This document shows, piece by piece, positions 50,415 to 56,120 of a DNA stretch of 56,120 bases. The position numbers were made by a program, and so were the translations under genes. This stretch comes from DAOOPX01 sp964653045 (lineage in GTDB: Bacteria; Patescibacteriota; Microgenomatia; UBA1400; PJMF01), in the NCBI GenBank assembly GCA_964653045.1, contig CAZZBW010000005.1, positions 1-56,120 on the forward strand. The letters are read 5' to 3'. The notes under the pieces were generated by a model, which did not search any database, was not told the DNA's origin, and saw only the letters and a list, made by a program, of their open reading frames with translations. Every line of letters starts with the position of its first letter. The first letter of the stretch is position 1.

Positions 50415-50510
50415 TTGACAAGCGCCAAAAATCAGTTATAACTATTATTGCTACCCAGAATAACTTAAAAACCACCCCTCTCTATTGTGCCGAGAGGGGT
50501 GGTTTGTTTT
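50415..50510 (+). ncRNA. Candidate small RNA: promoter followed closely by a strong terminator
   Basis: TTGACA (50415-50420), 16-nt spacer and TATAAC (50437-50442) predict a start near 50449. A strong intrinsic terminator ends at about 50510. The predicted transcript is about 60 nt with no open reading frame. The 620-nt gap 50280-50902 has no gene I can support; this is its clearest element. It resembles no RNA family known to me. Confidence 0.45.
50470..50504 (+). terminator. Strong intrinsic terminator
   Basis: Perfect 13-bp stem: arms 50470-50482 and 50492-50504, 9-nt loop, followed by TGTTTTTGTT. It would end transcripts from radA and from the candidate small RNA. Confidence 0.9.
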
Positions 50511-50557
50511 TGTTACTGCCTTATGGAAAGACACTTAATTTTTTACTTGGATAAAAC

Positions 50558-50608
50558 AAAAAAAGCATCATTACCGCTGGCTACCCACGAATAACAATGC
50601 TTTTTTTT
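50558..50608. terminator. Possible bidirectional terminator with large loop
   Basis: Seven A plus GCAT (50558-50568) pairs with ATGC plus T-run (50597-50607). The 28-nt loop contains the motif GCTACCCACGAATAAC (50580-50595), which nearly repeats GCTACCCAGAATAAC at 50450-50464 in the candidate small RNA. Confidence 0.45.
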
Positions 50609-50740
50609 GATAGAGCTTATCCCGCGTTGTGCCTGAGACAAACTCACTGTGGTGTAAGATATCAATAAAAAGCGGCGTTGTAAACTGGATTTAAGTATAT
50701 CAATTTAATCCAAAATGCTGTACAATAGCTGCCACTACAG

Positions 50741-50791
50741 TGTCTGGTCGGGGTTCGGTGGTTGGGCAGGCAACCGAACCCCTACCAGACA
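50741..50791. repeat. Long 19-bp inverted repeat upstream of the sortase gene
   Basis: Arms 50741-50759 and 50773-50791 pair at 18 of 19 positions around a 13-nt loop. TACAAT (50720-50725) just upstream could be a -10. The first nine bases (GTGTCTGGT, from 50740) recur at 50823-50831. No strong T-run follows, so terminator function is doubtful. Confidence 0.7.
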
Positions 50792-50843
50792 TTTGTTATA
50801 CTTATTCCAAGACGATGTTTTTAGTGTCTGGTTATTATCCTAT

Positions 50844-50875
50844 AATTTGATTTATACCGATCAAATTAGTATAAT
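50844..50875 (+). promoter_or_regulatory. Sortase promoter with operator-like palindrome
   Basis: TTGATT (50847-50852), 17-nt spacer, TATAAT (50870-50875). An 8-bp perfect inverted repeat AATTTGAT/ATCAAATT (50844-50851, 50860-50867) covers the -35. Predicted start near 50882, giving a leader of about 20 nt without a ribosome site. Confidence 0.6.
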
Positions 50876-50902
50876 AACTTGGTTAAGCTATCAATTAACA
50901 TC

Positions 50903-51682
50903 ATGACAAGCAATTGGCACGAGACTCTTAATCTACATTTTTCAGCTACCCGAGAATTACTCTTGGGTGTGTCGTTGTGGCAGAAAAAAAATGAGAAAAA
51001 CCTTCGAGATGGGTTGGAGAAAAGGGGAGGCCGCAACAATCGAATTTTCTTCAAGTTATTTTTGACCCTAATTACTTTTCTAGGAGTAATGGGCGTGCTT
51101 GTTCTAGTGTTACCCAATTTATACTACTCAGTTTTTCCAGCGGATACAATTGAGATAAAACCAGAAGTGATTGGTTCACCGATTGGTGGCGCATATCAAG
51201 CCAATTTACAAACTAAATCGGAAACGCAATCATTACCCAATCAAGATGAAGCCCTTCCGGAAGGCGATTGGGTAATAATCCCAGAGATAGGAGTAAAAAC
51301 CAATTTTTCGGCCAGTGAGAACGCAGATGAGGCACTCAAGAATGGTGTGTGGCTATCTCCAGAATATGGCAAACCCGGTGATACGGGCTTGCCGATCATC
51401 TTGGCTGCCCACCGCTTTGGTTGGAGCTCTTGGTGGCAGTCAGATTATGGCAAGCTTAACTCTTTTTATTACCTACCTGATACCAAACCAGGTACTATTG
51501 TTGAGTTAATTTCTGACAAGCGTAAGTGGCAGTTTGAAATTTTTGCTGGTGAAGAGGGTGAGGAGATTACTCGTTATGATGCCGACTTAATTTTGTATAC
51601 TTGCAAGCACTTGAGCTCCCCGATTAGGCATATTCGCTATGCTAGATTGATAGAAAGCAGTCCAAACGTCAGTCCTTTATAG
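50903..51682 (+). CDS. Sortase-family transpeptidase
   Basis: 259 residues. A cytoplasmic N-terminus (about 1-45) and one membrane helix (about 51-73) are followed by the sortase beta-barrel (about 115-250). Catalytic residues: His170 in ILAAHRFG, Cys234 in LILYTCK, and Arg in the SPIRHIRYAR segment (242 or 245). Sortases attach proteins to the wall or polymerise pilins. No C-terminal LPxTG-type substrate is seen in the window, so its partners are elsewhere or use another signal. Start set at ATG 50903 because the TTG at 50879 lies within the promoter. Confidence 0.88.
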   Translation: MTSNWHETLNLHFSATRELLLGVSLWQKKNEKNLRDGLEKRGGRNNRIFFKLFLTLITFLGVMGVLVLVLPNLYYSVFPADTIEIKPEVIGSPIGGAYQANLQTKSETQSLPNQDEALPEGDWVIIPEIGVKTNFSASENADEALKNGVWLSPEYGKPGDTGLPIILAAHRFGWSSWWQSDYGKLNSFYYLPDTKPGTIVELISDKRKWQFEIFAGEEGEEITRYDADLILYTCKHLSSPIRHIRYARLIESSPNVSPL

Positions 51683-54079
51683 ATCAAGGCTGATGATCGA
51701 TCCCGATCTTGTTTCGTCATTAAGTAGCTTTTCTGCAATGCGATCGACTACTTCCTTCGTCAAGACTCGCTCAAGGTGTCTGGCACCGAACTGGGGGTTA
51801 TAAGCAGATTGAACAATTCTTTCCATTAGATTGGGAGATATTTTAAGACGAAGTTTGTGCTCAACAAAAATCTGTTCCTCGATTTTTTTAAGTTTTCTCT
51901 GGACTATTTCTGTGATCTCTGCTTGAGTTAGTGGTGAAAAGAGAATAATGCCGTCGAAGCGGTTGAGAAATTCAGGAGTAAATATTTTTTCTGATACTAA
52001 GTGGTCAATCATTGTTTGCATGCTAATTTCAGTAGTATGGTTATCACCACTACTTGAGTAAAATAACTGGCTGCCAGCATTAGAAGTAGCAATGACAAAA
52101 CTATGACGGAACGAAATTCGTTGATCGCGAGCATCTTTAAGATAGCCCTCATCCAAGACAGTCAGTAGGGCGTTAAGAATTTGGGGATGGGCTTTTTCTA
52201 GCTCGTCTAGTAGGACTGTGGTGTAGGGCTGCTGGCGGACTGCCTCAGTTAGCAGTCCGCCAGCAGCATGAGATCTTGAGCTTTGAGGTGATCCAATTAG
52301 ATTAGAAAGAGAGTCGGCGTGTCCGTACTCACCCATGTCTACTCTGATCATTTTTTCTGGTGAGCCAAAGTAGATTTCTGCCAGAGCTTTAACAGTTTCG
52401 GTTTTTCCTACACCGGTGGGCCCAAGAAACAGAAAGGCACCCTTGGTTTTTTCTCGAGTTTCAAGGCGCAAATTAGCGCGTTTGACGGCGGCGGTTAAAG
52501 CGTTGAGTGCTTCGTTTTGACCCACAACTTTTAGACCAAGTAATCGACGCAGGTCAAGCAGCTTGGTTTTTTCTTCGGCGCTCATTTCTCCTAGGGGTAT
52601 GCCGGTTTTTTTGGTAAGAATTTCGCCAACAGCTCTTTTTGTAACTGGCAACGAATCTGTGTCGGCCAAGCAAGTTTCAAGCAAGTTAATGGATTTTTCT
52701 GGATTGGGTACGTGCTCAAGAAAAAGAGCGGATTTTTTGATTAATTCCTTGAGAGCTGGCAAGGTGATCTGCAACTCGGTTTTCTCAATATTAGTCACAA
52801 TTTCTTGGAGAATGTCCAGTGTTTCTTGATTGTTGGTAGGATTCATGTGGACGACCTCAAATCTAGTCATGACGGTGGGGTTGGCGGTAATATATTGACG
52901 GAAGTTGTCATAAGTACTGAGTGCCACCAGTTTAAGTTTGTAATTACGATTAACTTTGGCGAAAACGTGAGATAAATCCGCCAGACCAGTGGGTGAGACG
53001 TATTGATGCAAGTTGTCTATCACAATAATAATATTGCCGGCCGAGCTGGCCTCGGCAAAAACTTTATTCAAAACTAATGCCTGAGTTGCTGGGTCTGTGG
53101 TGATGCCCAGAATTTGATTGAGATCTAGCAACATGACGCGATGGTCGACCAGAGCAGGAAATGTATTTTTTTGAGCAATGTGCTTGGCCAGTGACACGCA
53201 CAATGAGAGCTTGCCAATTCCAGGTTGACCAACTAACAAAATACCGGCATTGGTTGATCTGGTGAAAGTATCTGCCAGCTTGCGCAGCAATTGGGGGCGG
53301 GCATTGAGACTGACCGCCGATCTTTCCGCATCTTGATTGAGATTGCGCGAGAACCTGTCGAGATTGGGAGTAAAGCCGTAGCCCCAGTCTGCGCCAATTG
53401 GTCTAATTTGTTGGCCGATGGCTCCAGACCAAAAAGTGCCGCCAGAGCGTTTTTCTTGATAAATTTGCCAGTGCCAAACAGCGACTTCTTCGAGTAATGA
53501 CCAGGGGAGAGAACGACCCATTTCTCTTTCGCGCAACTTTGGATCTGAGATCAGACTAACTAGGCCAGCCAGAGGCACTTTAGACAAGCTGGATAGTTTA
53601 TGTATTGGCATGCTGGTCACGTATGAATTGAGCACATGCCAAAAAAGCTTAATTTCGCTGTCAGACAGTTCAGCTCGAGAAAAAACTTTTTGAACCTCCT
53701 GATCTTTTTCCCAGTTGCCTAATTCTTGGGAGTCGAGTGGTTTATCGAGAGATTTTTTATTGATATTTTGAATCAAATCAAGAACGAGTAGGAATGGCCA
53801 GCCAAGTAAGAGAACTGCCGCCCACCCAACCATATTAAGTAGCACTAACAATAAACAGAACAACACGACGTGAATTCTCACCACAAAACCGATCATGCGG
53901 CTGACGAAGTTAAAGCTCCACGCATTTGAGCGCGTCACCCCGTTCTGGGGCGACGCGACCATGTACAACCTTTTCCAGTGACTAAACAACTGTTTAAAGT
54001 GTCTTTTCAGGCCAAAGTATCTAATGAGAAATACTCTCAACTGCTTTTCCAGAGTGATGATCTGTTCGACATTAGTCAC
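51677..54079 (-). CDS. Membrane-anchored Clp/HSP100-type AAA+ protein with degenerate first ATPase domain
   Basis: 800 residues from GTG 54079. Two membrane helices (about 61-83 and 85-104) replace the usual Clp N-domain. D1 (about 255-440) has Walker A GQPGIGKL (Lys290 followed by Leu291 instead of Thr/Ser) and Walker B IIVIDNLH (Asn356 instead of Glu), so it is probably not an active ATPase. D2 (about 510-790) is intact: GPTGVGKTE (about 549-557), VLLDELEKAH (about 617-626), FVIATSNAGS and the ClpB_D2-small domain (ARHLERVL). The segment where ClpA/ClpC carry the ClpP-binding (I/L/V)GF loop lacks such a tripeptide, suggesting protease-independent unfolding. A TATAAT lies 10 nt before the GTG. 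The gene overlaps the sortase end by 6 nt, convergently. Confidence 0.85.
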   Translation of the reverse strand: MTNVEQIITLEKQLRVFLIRYFGLKRHFKQLFSHWKRLYMVASPQNGVTRSNAWSFNFVSRMIGFVVRIHVVLFCLLLVLLNMVGWAAVLLLGWPFLLVLDLIQNINKKSLDKPLDSQELGNWEKDQEVQKVFSRAELSDSEIKLFWHVLNSYVTSMPIHKLSSLSKVPLAGLVSLISDPKLREREMGRSLPWSLLEEVAVWHWQIYQEKRSGGTFWSGAIGQQIRPIGADWGYGFTPNLDRFSRNLNQDAERSAVSLNARPQLLRKLADTFTRSTNAGILLVGQPGIGKLSLCVSLAKHIAQKNTFPALVDHRVMLLDLNQILGITTDPATQALVLNKVFAEASSAGNIIIVIDNLHQYVSPTGLADLSHVFAKVNRNYKLKLVALSTYDNFRQYITANPTVMTRFEVVHMNPTNNQETLDILQEIVTNIEKTELQITLPALKELIKKSALFLEHVPNPEKSINLLETCLADTDSLPVTKRAVGEILTKKTGIPLGEMSAEEKTKLLDLRRLLGLKVVGQNEALNALTAAVKRANLRLETREKTKGAFLFLGPTGVGKTETVKALAEIYFGSPEKMIRVDMGEYGHADSLSNLIGSPQSSRSHAAGGLLTEAVRQQPYTTVLLDELEKAHPQILNALLTVLDEGYLKDARDQRISFRHSFVIATSNAGSQLFYSSSGDNHTTEISMQTMIDHLVSEKIFTPEFLNRFDGIILFSPLTQAEITEIVQRKLKKIEEQIFVEHKLRLKISPNLMERIVQSAYNPQFGARHLERVLTKEVVDRIAEKLLNDETRSGSIISLDL
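52228..52267. repeat. Perfect 16-bp inverted repeat inside the Clp-like gene
   Basis: Arms 52228-52243 and 52252-52267, 8-nt loop. It lies next to the D2 Walker B coding region. Confidence 0.93.
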
Positions 54080-54089
54080 AGTGTTATCA

Positions 54090-54095
54090 ATTATA
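54090..54095 (-). promoter_or_regulatory. -10 box of the Clp-like gene
   Basis: TATAAT on the minus strand, 10 nt before the GTG at 54079. Confidence 0.6.
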
Positions 54096-54191
54096 CTTGA
54101 TTTTATTCCTCATTTATCAATTAGTTCGCTGATTTATTTTTTAACCACAGCGATGAGTATTTACGACTGGGGTGGGGCGATCTTACCTTGA

Positions 54192-55412
54192 TCAGCTCAA
54201 ACAGCTCAAAAAACCCAACAGATAGAGCGGTCGGATATTGGCAGAACTAAACAAAATGTCATCTTTCATGACAAAGGCGCGTTTGTGATTCTTCACTTGC
54301 GATTTTGATTTCCGCAGTCCGCCCACTTCCAGTATGTATCCATTGGTAATAATGTCGCCCGTCTTGGAGTACTGCACAACACAGCCCGCATCTTCAAGAC
54401 AGCTAATAGCGAATAGCTCTCTGACGCTACCCAGATGAGTATTTTTGCCAATGGTGTGATTGACAGCATATAGCAGATTAGTGTTATTCAAGTAGATTTT
54501 CTCAGCATTTCTGACTAAGGTATGACCGTATTTATCATTGAGTAGAAATCTGAGTAGACCCGTGTCCCGCAAGATTTGTACATACTCAGTAATGGTGGCG
54601 TGATCTTTACCTAAGGTTTGTGCCAGCTTATTGATGCTGACACTACCTGGTTCTGAAGTGGCAAAAAAATAGATTAGCTTTTTCAAAGCATCCAGATTTT
54701 CCGTTTTGAGGGCATAAAACGAGGTAATATCCTCATAGATGGTTTTATCAATACTATTAATAATGGTTTGATAAAAGGCATCCTGAGTTGGGATGGTCTG
54801 GGCAGTAGGGTAGTAACCCTTCTGCCAGTACTCATGTAAATGTCCCAATAGTTTGTCAGTTTGTCTGATGACACTGGGGGCTTTGAAATCTGAAGCAAAG
54901 ATTTCATCCAGGGTTAAAATGGGGTAGGTGTTGCCTGTTTGCAACTCCAAATACTCTCTGAAAGCAAAGCCGTGCATTTGATGCAAAATGACTCTGCGAG
55001 AAAGATCATACTTACCTTTAATTAAATCAATACTGGATGAGCCGGAGAAAATGAGTTTGAGGCGTGGGAATGAATCATAAATATTTTTAAGTTCTTGATT
55101 CCAGTTTTTGTATTTATGAATCTCATCAATACAGAGTAGCTCTCCGCCATGATATTTGACGAAACTGTCAGCTGTTTCCAACAGAGTGTGATCAGAAAAG
55201 TAGAGATGATCGGCAGAAATATACAGACCTTTTTCTGAATCACCATACTGCTCGCGTAAATATTGCAGTAAAAATGTGGTCTTACCCACGCCTCGAGCGC
55301 CAACCACGCCAATAAATCGACCATCCATGGTAAATGACCTATAAAACTGTCGGTAATAGGTCGGTTTAACCTCATCAAGTAGGCGCTGGTAGGTTTGAAT
55401 CAGTGTCGTCAT
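54192..55412 (-). CDS. AAA_14/DUF4143-type P-loop ATPase, second copy
   Basis: 406 residues. Walker A GARGVGKTT (38-46), Walker B LLCIDEIHKY (about 92-101), LIFSGSSSIDL (about 117-127), a winged-helix-like segment (INKLAQTLGKDHATITEYVQILRDTG) and a C-terminal DUF4143-like part (YLNNTNLLYAVN...VRELFAISCLEDAG). It has the domain layout of the 21651-22781 protein but very different sequence, so they are separate members rather than a recent duplicate. TATACT (55424-55419, minus) lies 6 nt before the ATG. Function unknown. Confidence 0.82.
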   Translation of the reverse strand: MTTLIQTYQRLLDEVKPTYYRQFYRSFTMDGRFIGVVGARGVGKTTFLLQYLREQYGDSEKGLYISADHLYFSDHTLLETADSFVKYHGGELLCIDEIHKYKNWNQELKNIYDSFPRLKLIFSGSSSIDLIKGKYDLSRRVILHQMHGFAFREYLELQTGNTYPILTLDEIFASDFKAPSVIRQTDKLLGHLHEYWQKGYYPTAQTIPTQDAFYQTIINSIDKTIYEDITSFYALKTENLDALKKLIYFFATSEPGSVSINKLAQTLGKDHATITEYVQILRDTGLLRFLLNDKYGHTLVRNAEKIYLNNTNLLYAVNHTIGKNTHLGSVRELFAISCLEDAGCVVQYSKTGDIITNGYILEVGGLRKSKSQVKNHKRAFVMKDDILFSSANIRPLYLLGFLSCLS

Positions 55413-55418
55413 AATTTG

Positions 55419-55424
55419 AGTATA
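55419..55424 (-). promoter_or_regulatory. -10 box of the second DUF4143-type ATPase (leaderless type)
   Basis: TATACT on the minus strand, 6 nt before the ATG at 55412. The rest of the 135-nt gap to the next gene is AT-rich and contains a C9 run at 55512-55520. Confidence 0.6.
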
Positions 55425-55511
55425 ATCTAAATTAGTTAGATAATGTTTGGAGTGTACTCTAATATAATTGAATTGTCAAGCGCTTTAACGCAATAAATAT
55501 ACCCCTCGTTG

Positions 55512-55520
55512 CCCCCCCCC
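55512..55520. repeat. C9 homopolymer upstream of a surface-protein gene
   Basis: Nine C in a row, 27 nt before the ATG at 55548, followed by TATGCT (55529-55534), a possible -10. Length changes by slippage would alter promoter spacing. Confidence 0.5.
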
Positions 55521-55547
55521 GCACAAGTATGCTAAAGTAGAAAGTAT

Positions 55548-56120
55548 ATGAAAAAGATTAACTACAAAAGCATTGTAATTACCCTCTGTACTGTATTCCT
55601 GGCTACCTTTGGCTTATGGCAGATAGGCAGTAGTGTGTTTGCTGAACAATCAGGATTATCTCCAGATTCTGGAGCAGGTAGTACTTCTCGGATTAAAGCA
55701 ATCTATGATTCCTTAGTCTCTCTCTCCCATGGAGATGAGAGTGCTGGGAGCTGGGGAGACTGGGGGAGTATGTGGAATAGAATTAGAAGTGCGGGAGAAT
55801 GGGTACCAACTGGTGATGCTGACGAATCTGATGTTGCTGCTGGTAAGTTGTTTTACAAAGATTCCAGGACTCAAAAAACAGGCACTCTTGCATTAACTGG
55901 AGATGCTGCTACCGCTGATGTAGCATCGGGCAAGACCTTTTATTCCGATTCTTTTACCAAGCTAGAAGGTACCGCCAGCCTAGCCCCGAATTACAGTGCC
56001 CAGTCATTACAAGATTATGATAATTACTACGACGGCGATTCTACAGCTGAAGAATCAACCTGGAACAACACCGCAGGAGATGCTACCACGGGTGTGTGGA
56101 AAGACGGCAGAACAGGTCTT
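55548..56120 (+). CDS. Secreted repeat-containing surface protein, cut by the window end
   Basis: 191 codons are visible without a stop. Signal peptide (about 1-32, SVFA|EQ). The exported part is rich in Gly, Asp, Ser, Thr and Trp and carries a repeated motif: AAGKLFYKDSRTQKTGTL (about 97-114) and ASGKTFYSDSFTKLEGTA (about 125-142). Such A/L-SGKTF-type motifs occur in tail-fibre-like and surface proteins; I infer a cell-surface or filament protein. Full length and C-terminal anchor are unknown. Confidence 0.7.
   Translation, partial: MKKINYKSIVITLCTVFLATFGLWQIGSSVFAEQSGLSPDSGAGSTSRIKAIYDSLVSLSHGDESAGSWGDWGSMWNRIRSAGEWVPTGDADESDVAAGKLFYKDSRTQKTGTLALTGDAATADVASGKTFYSDSFTKLEGTASLAPNYSAQSLQDYDNYYDGDSTAEESTWNNTAGDATTGVWKDGRTGL

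Noticed and set aside
50558..50700. Riboswitch or tmRNA/6S RNA in the gap before the sortase
   Set aside because: Hairpins are present but none matches the conserved cores of these RNA classes that I know.
50715..50906. Small open frame across the 19-bp hairpin
   Set aside because: It is created by the inverted repeat itself, has no ribosome site or homology I recognise, and runs through the sortase promoter.
1..56120. Alternative genetic code (TGA as Gly or Trp)
   Set aside because: Genes such as the VirB6-like protein and pilin D end in TGA at the expected positions, and conserved proteins show no internal TGA.
1..56120. CRISPR arrays, insertion sequences, tRNA or rRNA genes
   Set aside because: No regularly spaced repeats, transposase genes, terminal inverted repeats around a gene, or tRNA/rRNA-like sequences were recognised by eye.

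Overview
The window looks like a chromosomal origin region from an ultra-small Patescibacteria/CPR bacterium, most likely Microgenomates-like (inference). Reasons: the standard genetic code with TGA used as stop, which argues against Absconditabacteria/Gracilibacteria; a Gram-positive-style minimal type IV secretion locus with very many VirB2-like pilins; DUF4012, VanW, SpoIID, sortase and PrgI proteins; and very compact gene spacing. The replication start lies near 32.5-34.2 kb: dnaA, an intergenic stretch with DnaA boxes, then dnaN. The plus strand is visibly C-rich left of this point and G-rich right of it, as expected at an origin.

Layout. (1) 0.1-4.4 kb, minus strand: SpoIID-like envelope protein, recF, a VapBC-type toxin-antitoxin pair and nnrD. 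(2) 4.5-11.6 kb, plus strand: twelve consecutive small two-membrane-helix proteins of the VirB2/TrbC pilin-like type in three transcription units, several carrying extra extracytoplasmic domains. (3) 11.7-32.4 kb: the rest of the secretion/pilus locus. It holds a large secreted protein with a probable clan GH-A glycoside-hydrolase barrel, a DHH-like protein, a VirB6-like channel, a 1107-residue unknown on the opposite strand, a DUF4143-type ATPase, a 1527-residue envelope-spanning M23 peptidase, a one-helix extracytoplasmic protein, a VirB3/PrgI protein fused to a beta-sandwich domain, a detached VirB4 N-domain-like protein and the VirB4 ATPase. No VirD4 coupling protein is seen. (4) 32.5-37.3 kb: dnaA, dnaN, rpmH, yidD, yidC, khpB/jag and an RNase H. 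rnpA is missing from its usual slot. (5) 37.3-51.7 kb: DUF4012 protein, bL25, valS, VanW-like protein, orphan solute-binding protein, two nucleotidyltransferase-type genes in a head-to-head arrangement, radA, a 620-nt intergenic stretch with hairpins and a possible small RNA, and a sortase. (6) 51.7-56.1 kb: a membrane-anchored Clp-like ATPase with a degenerate first ATPase ring, a second DUF4143-type ATPase, and the start of a secreted repeat protein cut by the window end.

How the genes may work together (inference): VirB4, VirB6, VirB3, the detached VirB4 N-domain and the M23 hydrolase would build and power a cell-surface pilus or uptake/secretion channel. The pilin-like paralogues and the secreted GH-like protein would form its exposed, possibly host- or glycan-binding part. 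Sortase, VanW, SpoIID and DUF4012 belong to envelope construction.

Two genome-wide patterns stand out. First, at least fourteen genes place a TATAAT-like -10 box only 6-10 nt before the start codon, implying widespread leaderless mRNAs. Second, many coding sequences contain perfect inverted repeats with 11-17 bp arms and very short loops, far more than chance predicts and unrelated to each other in sequence. No tRNA, rRNA, CRISPR array or insertion sequence was recognised.
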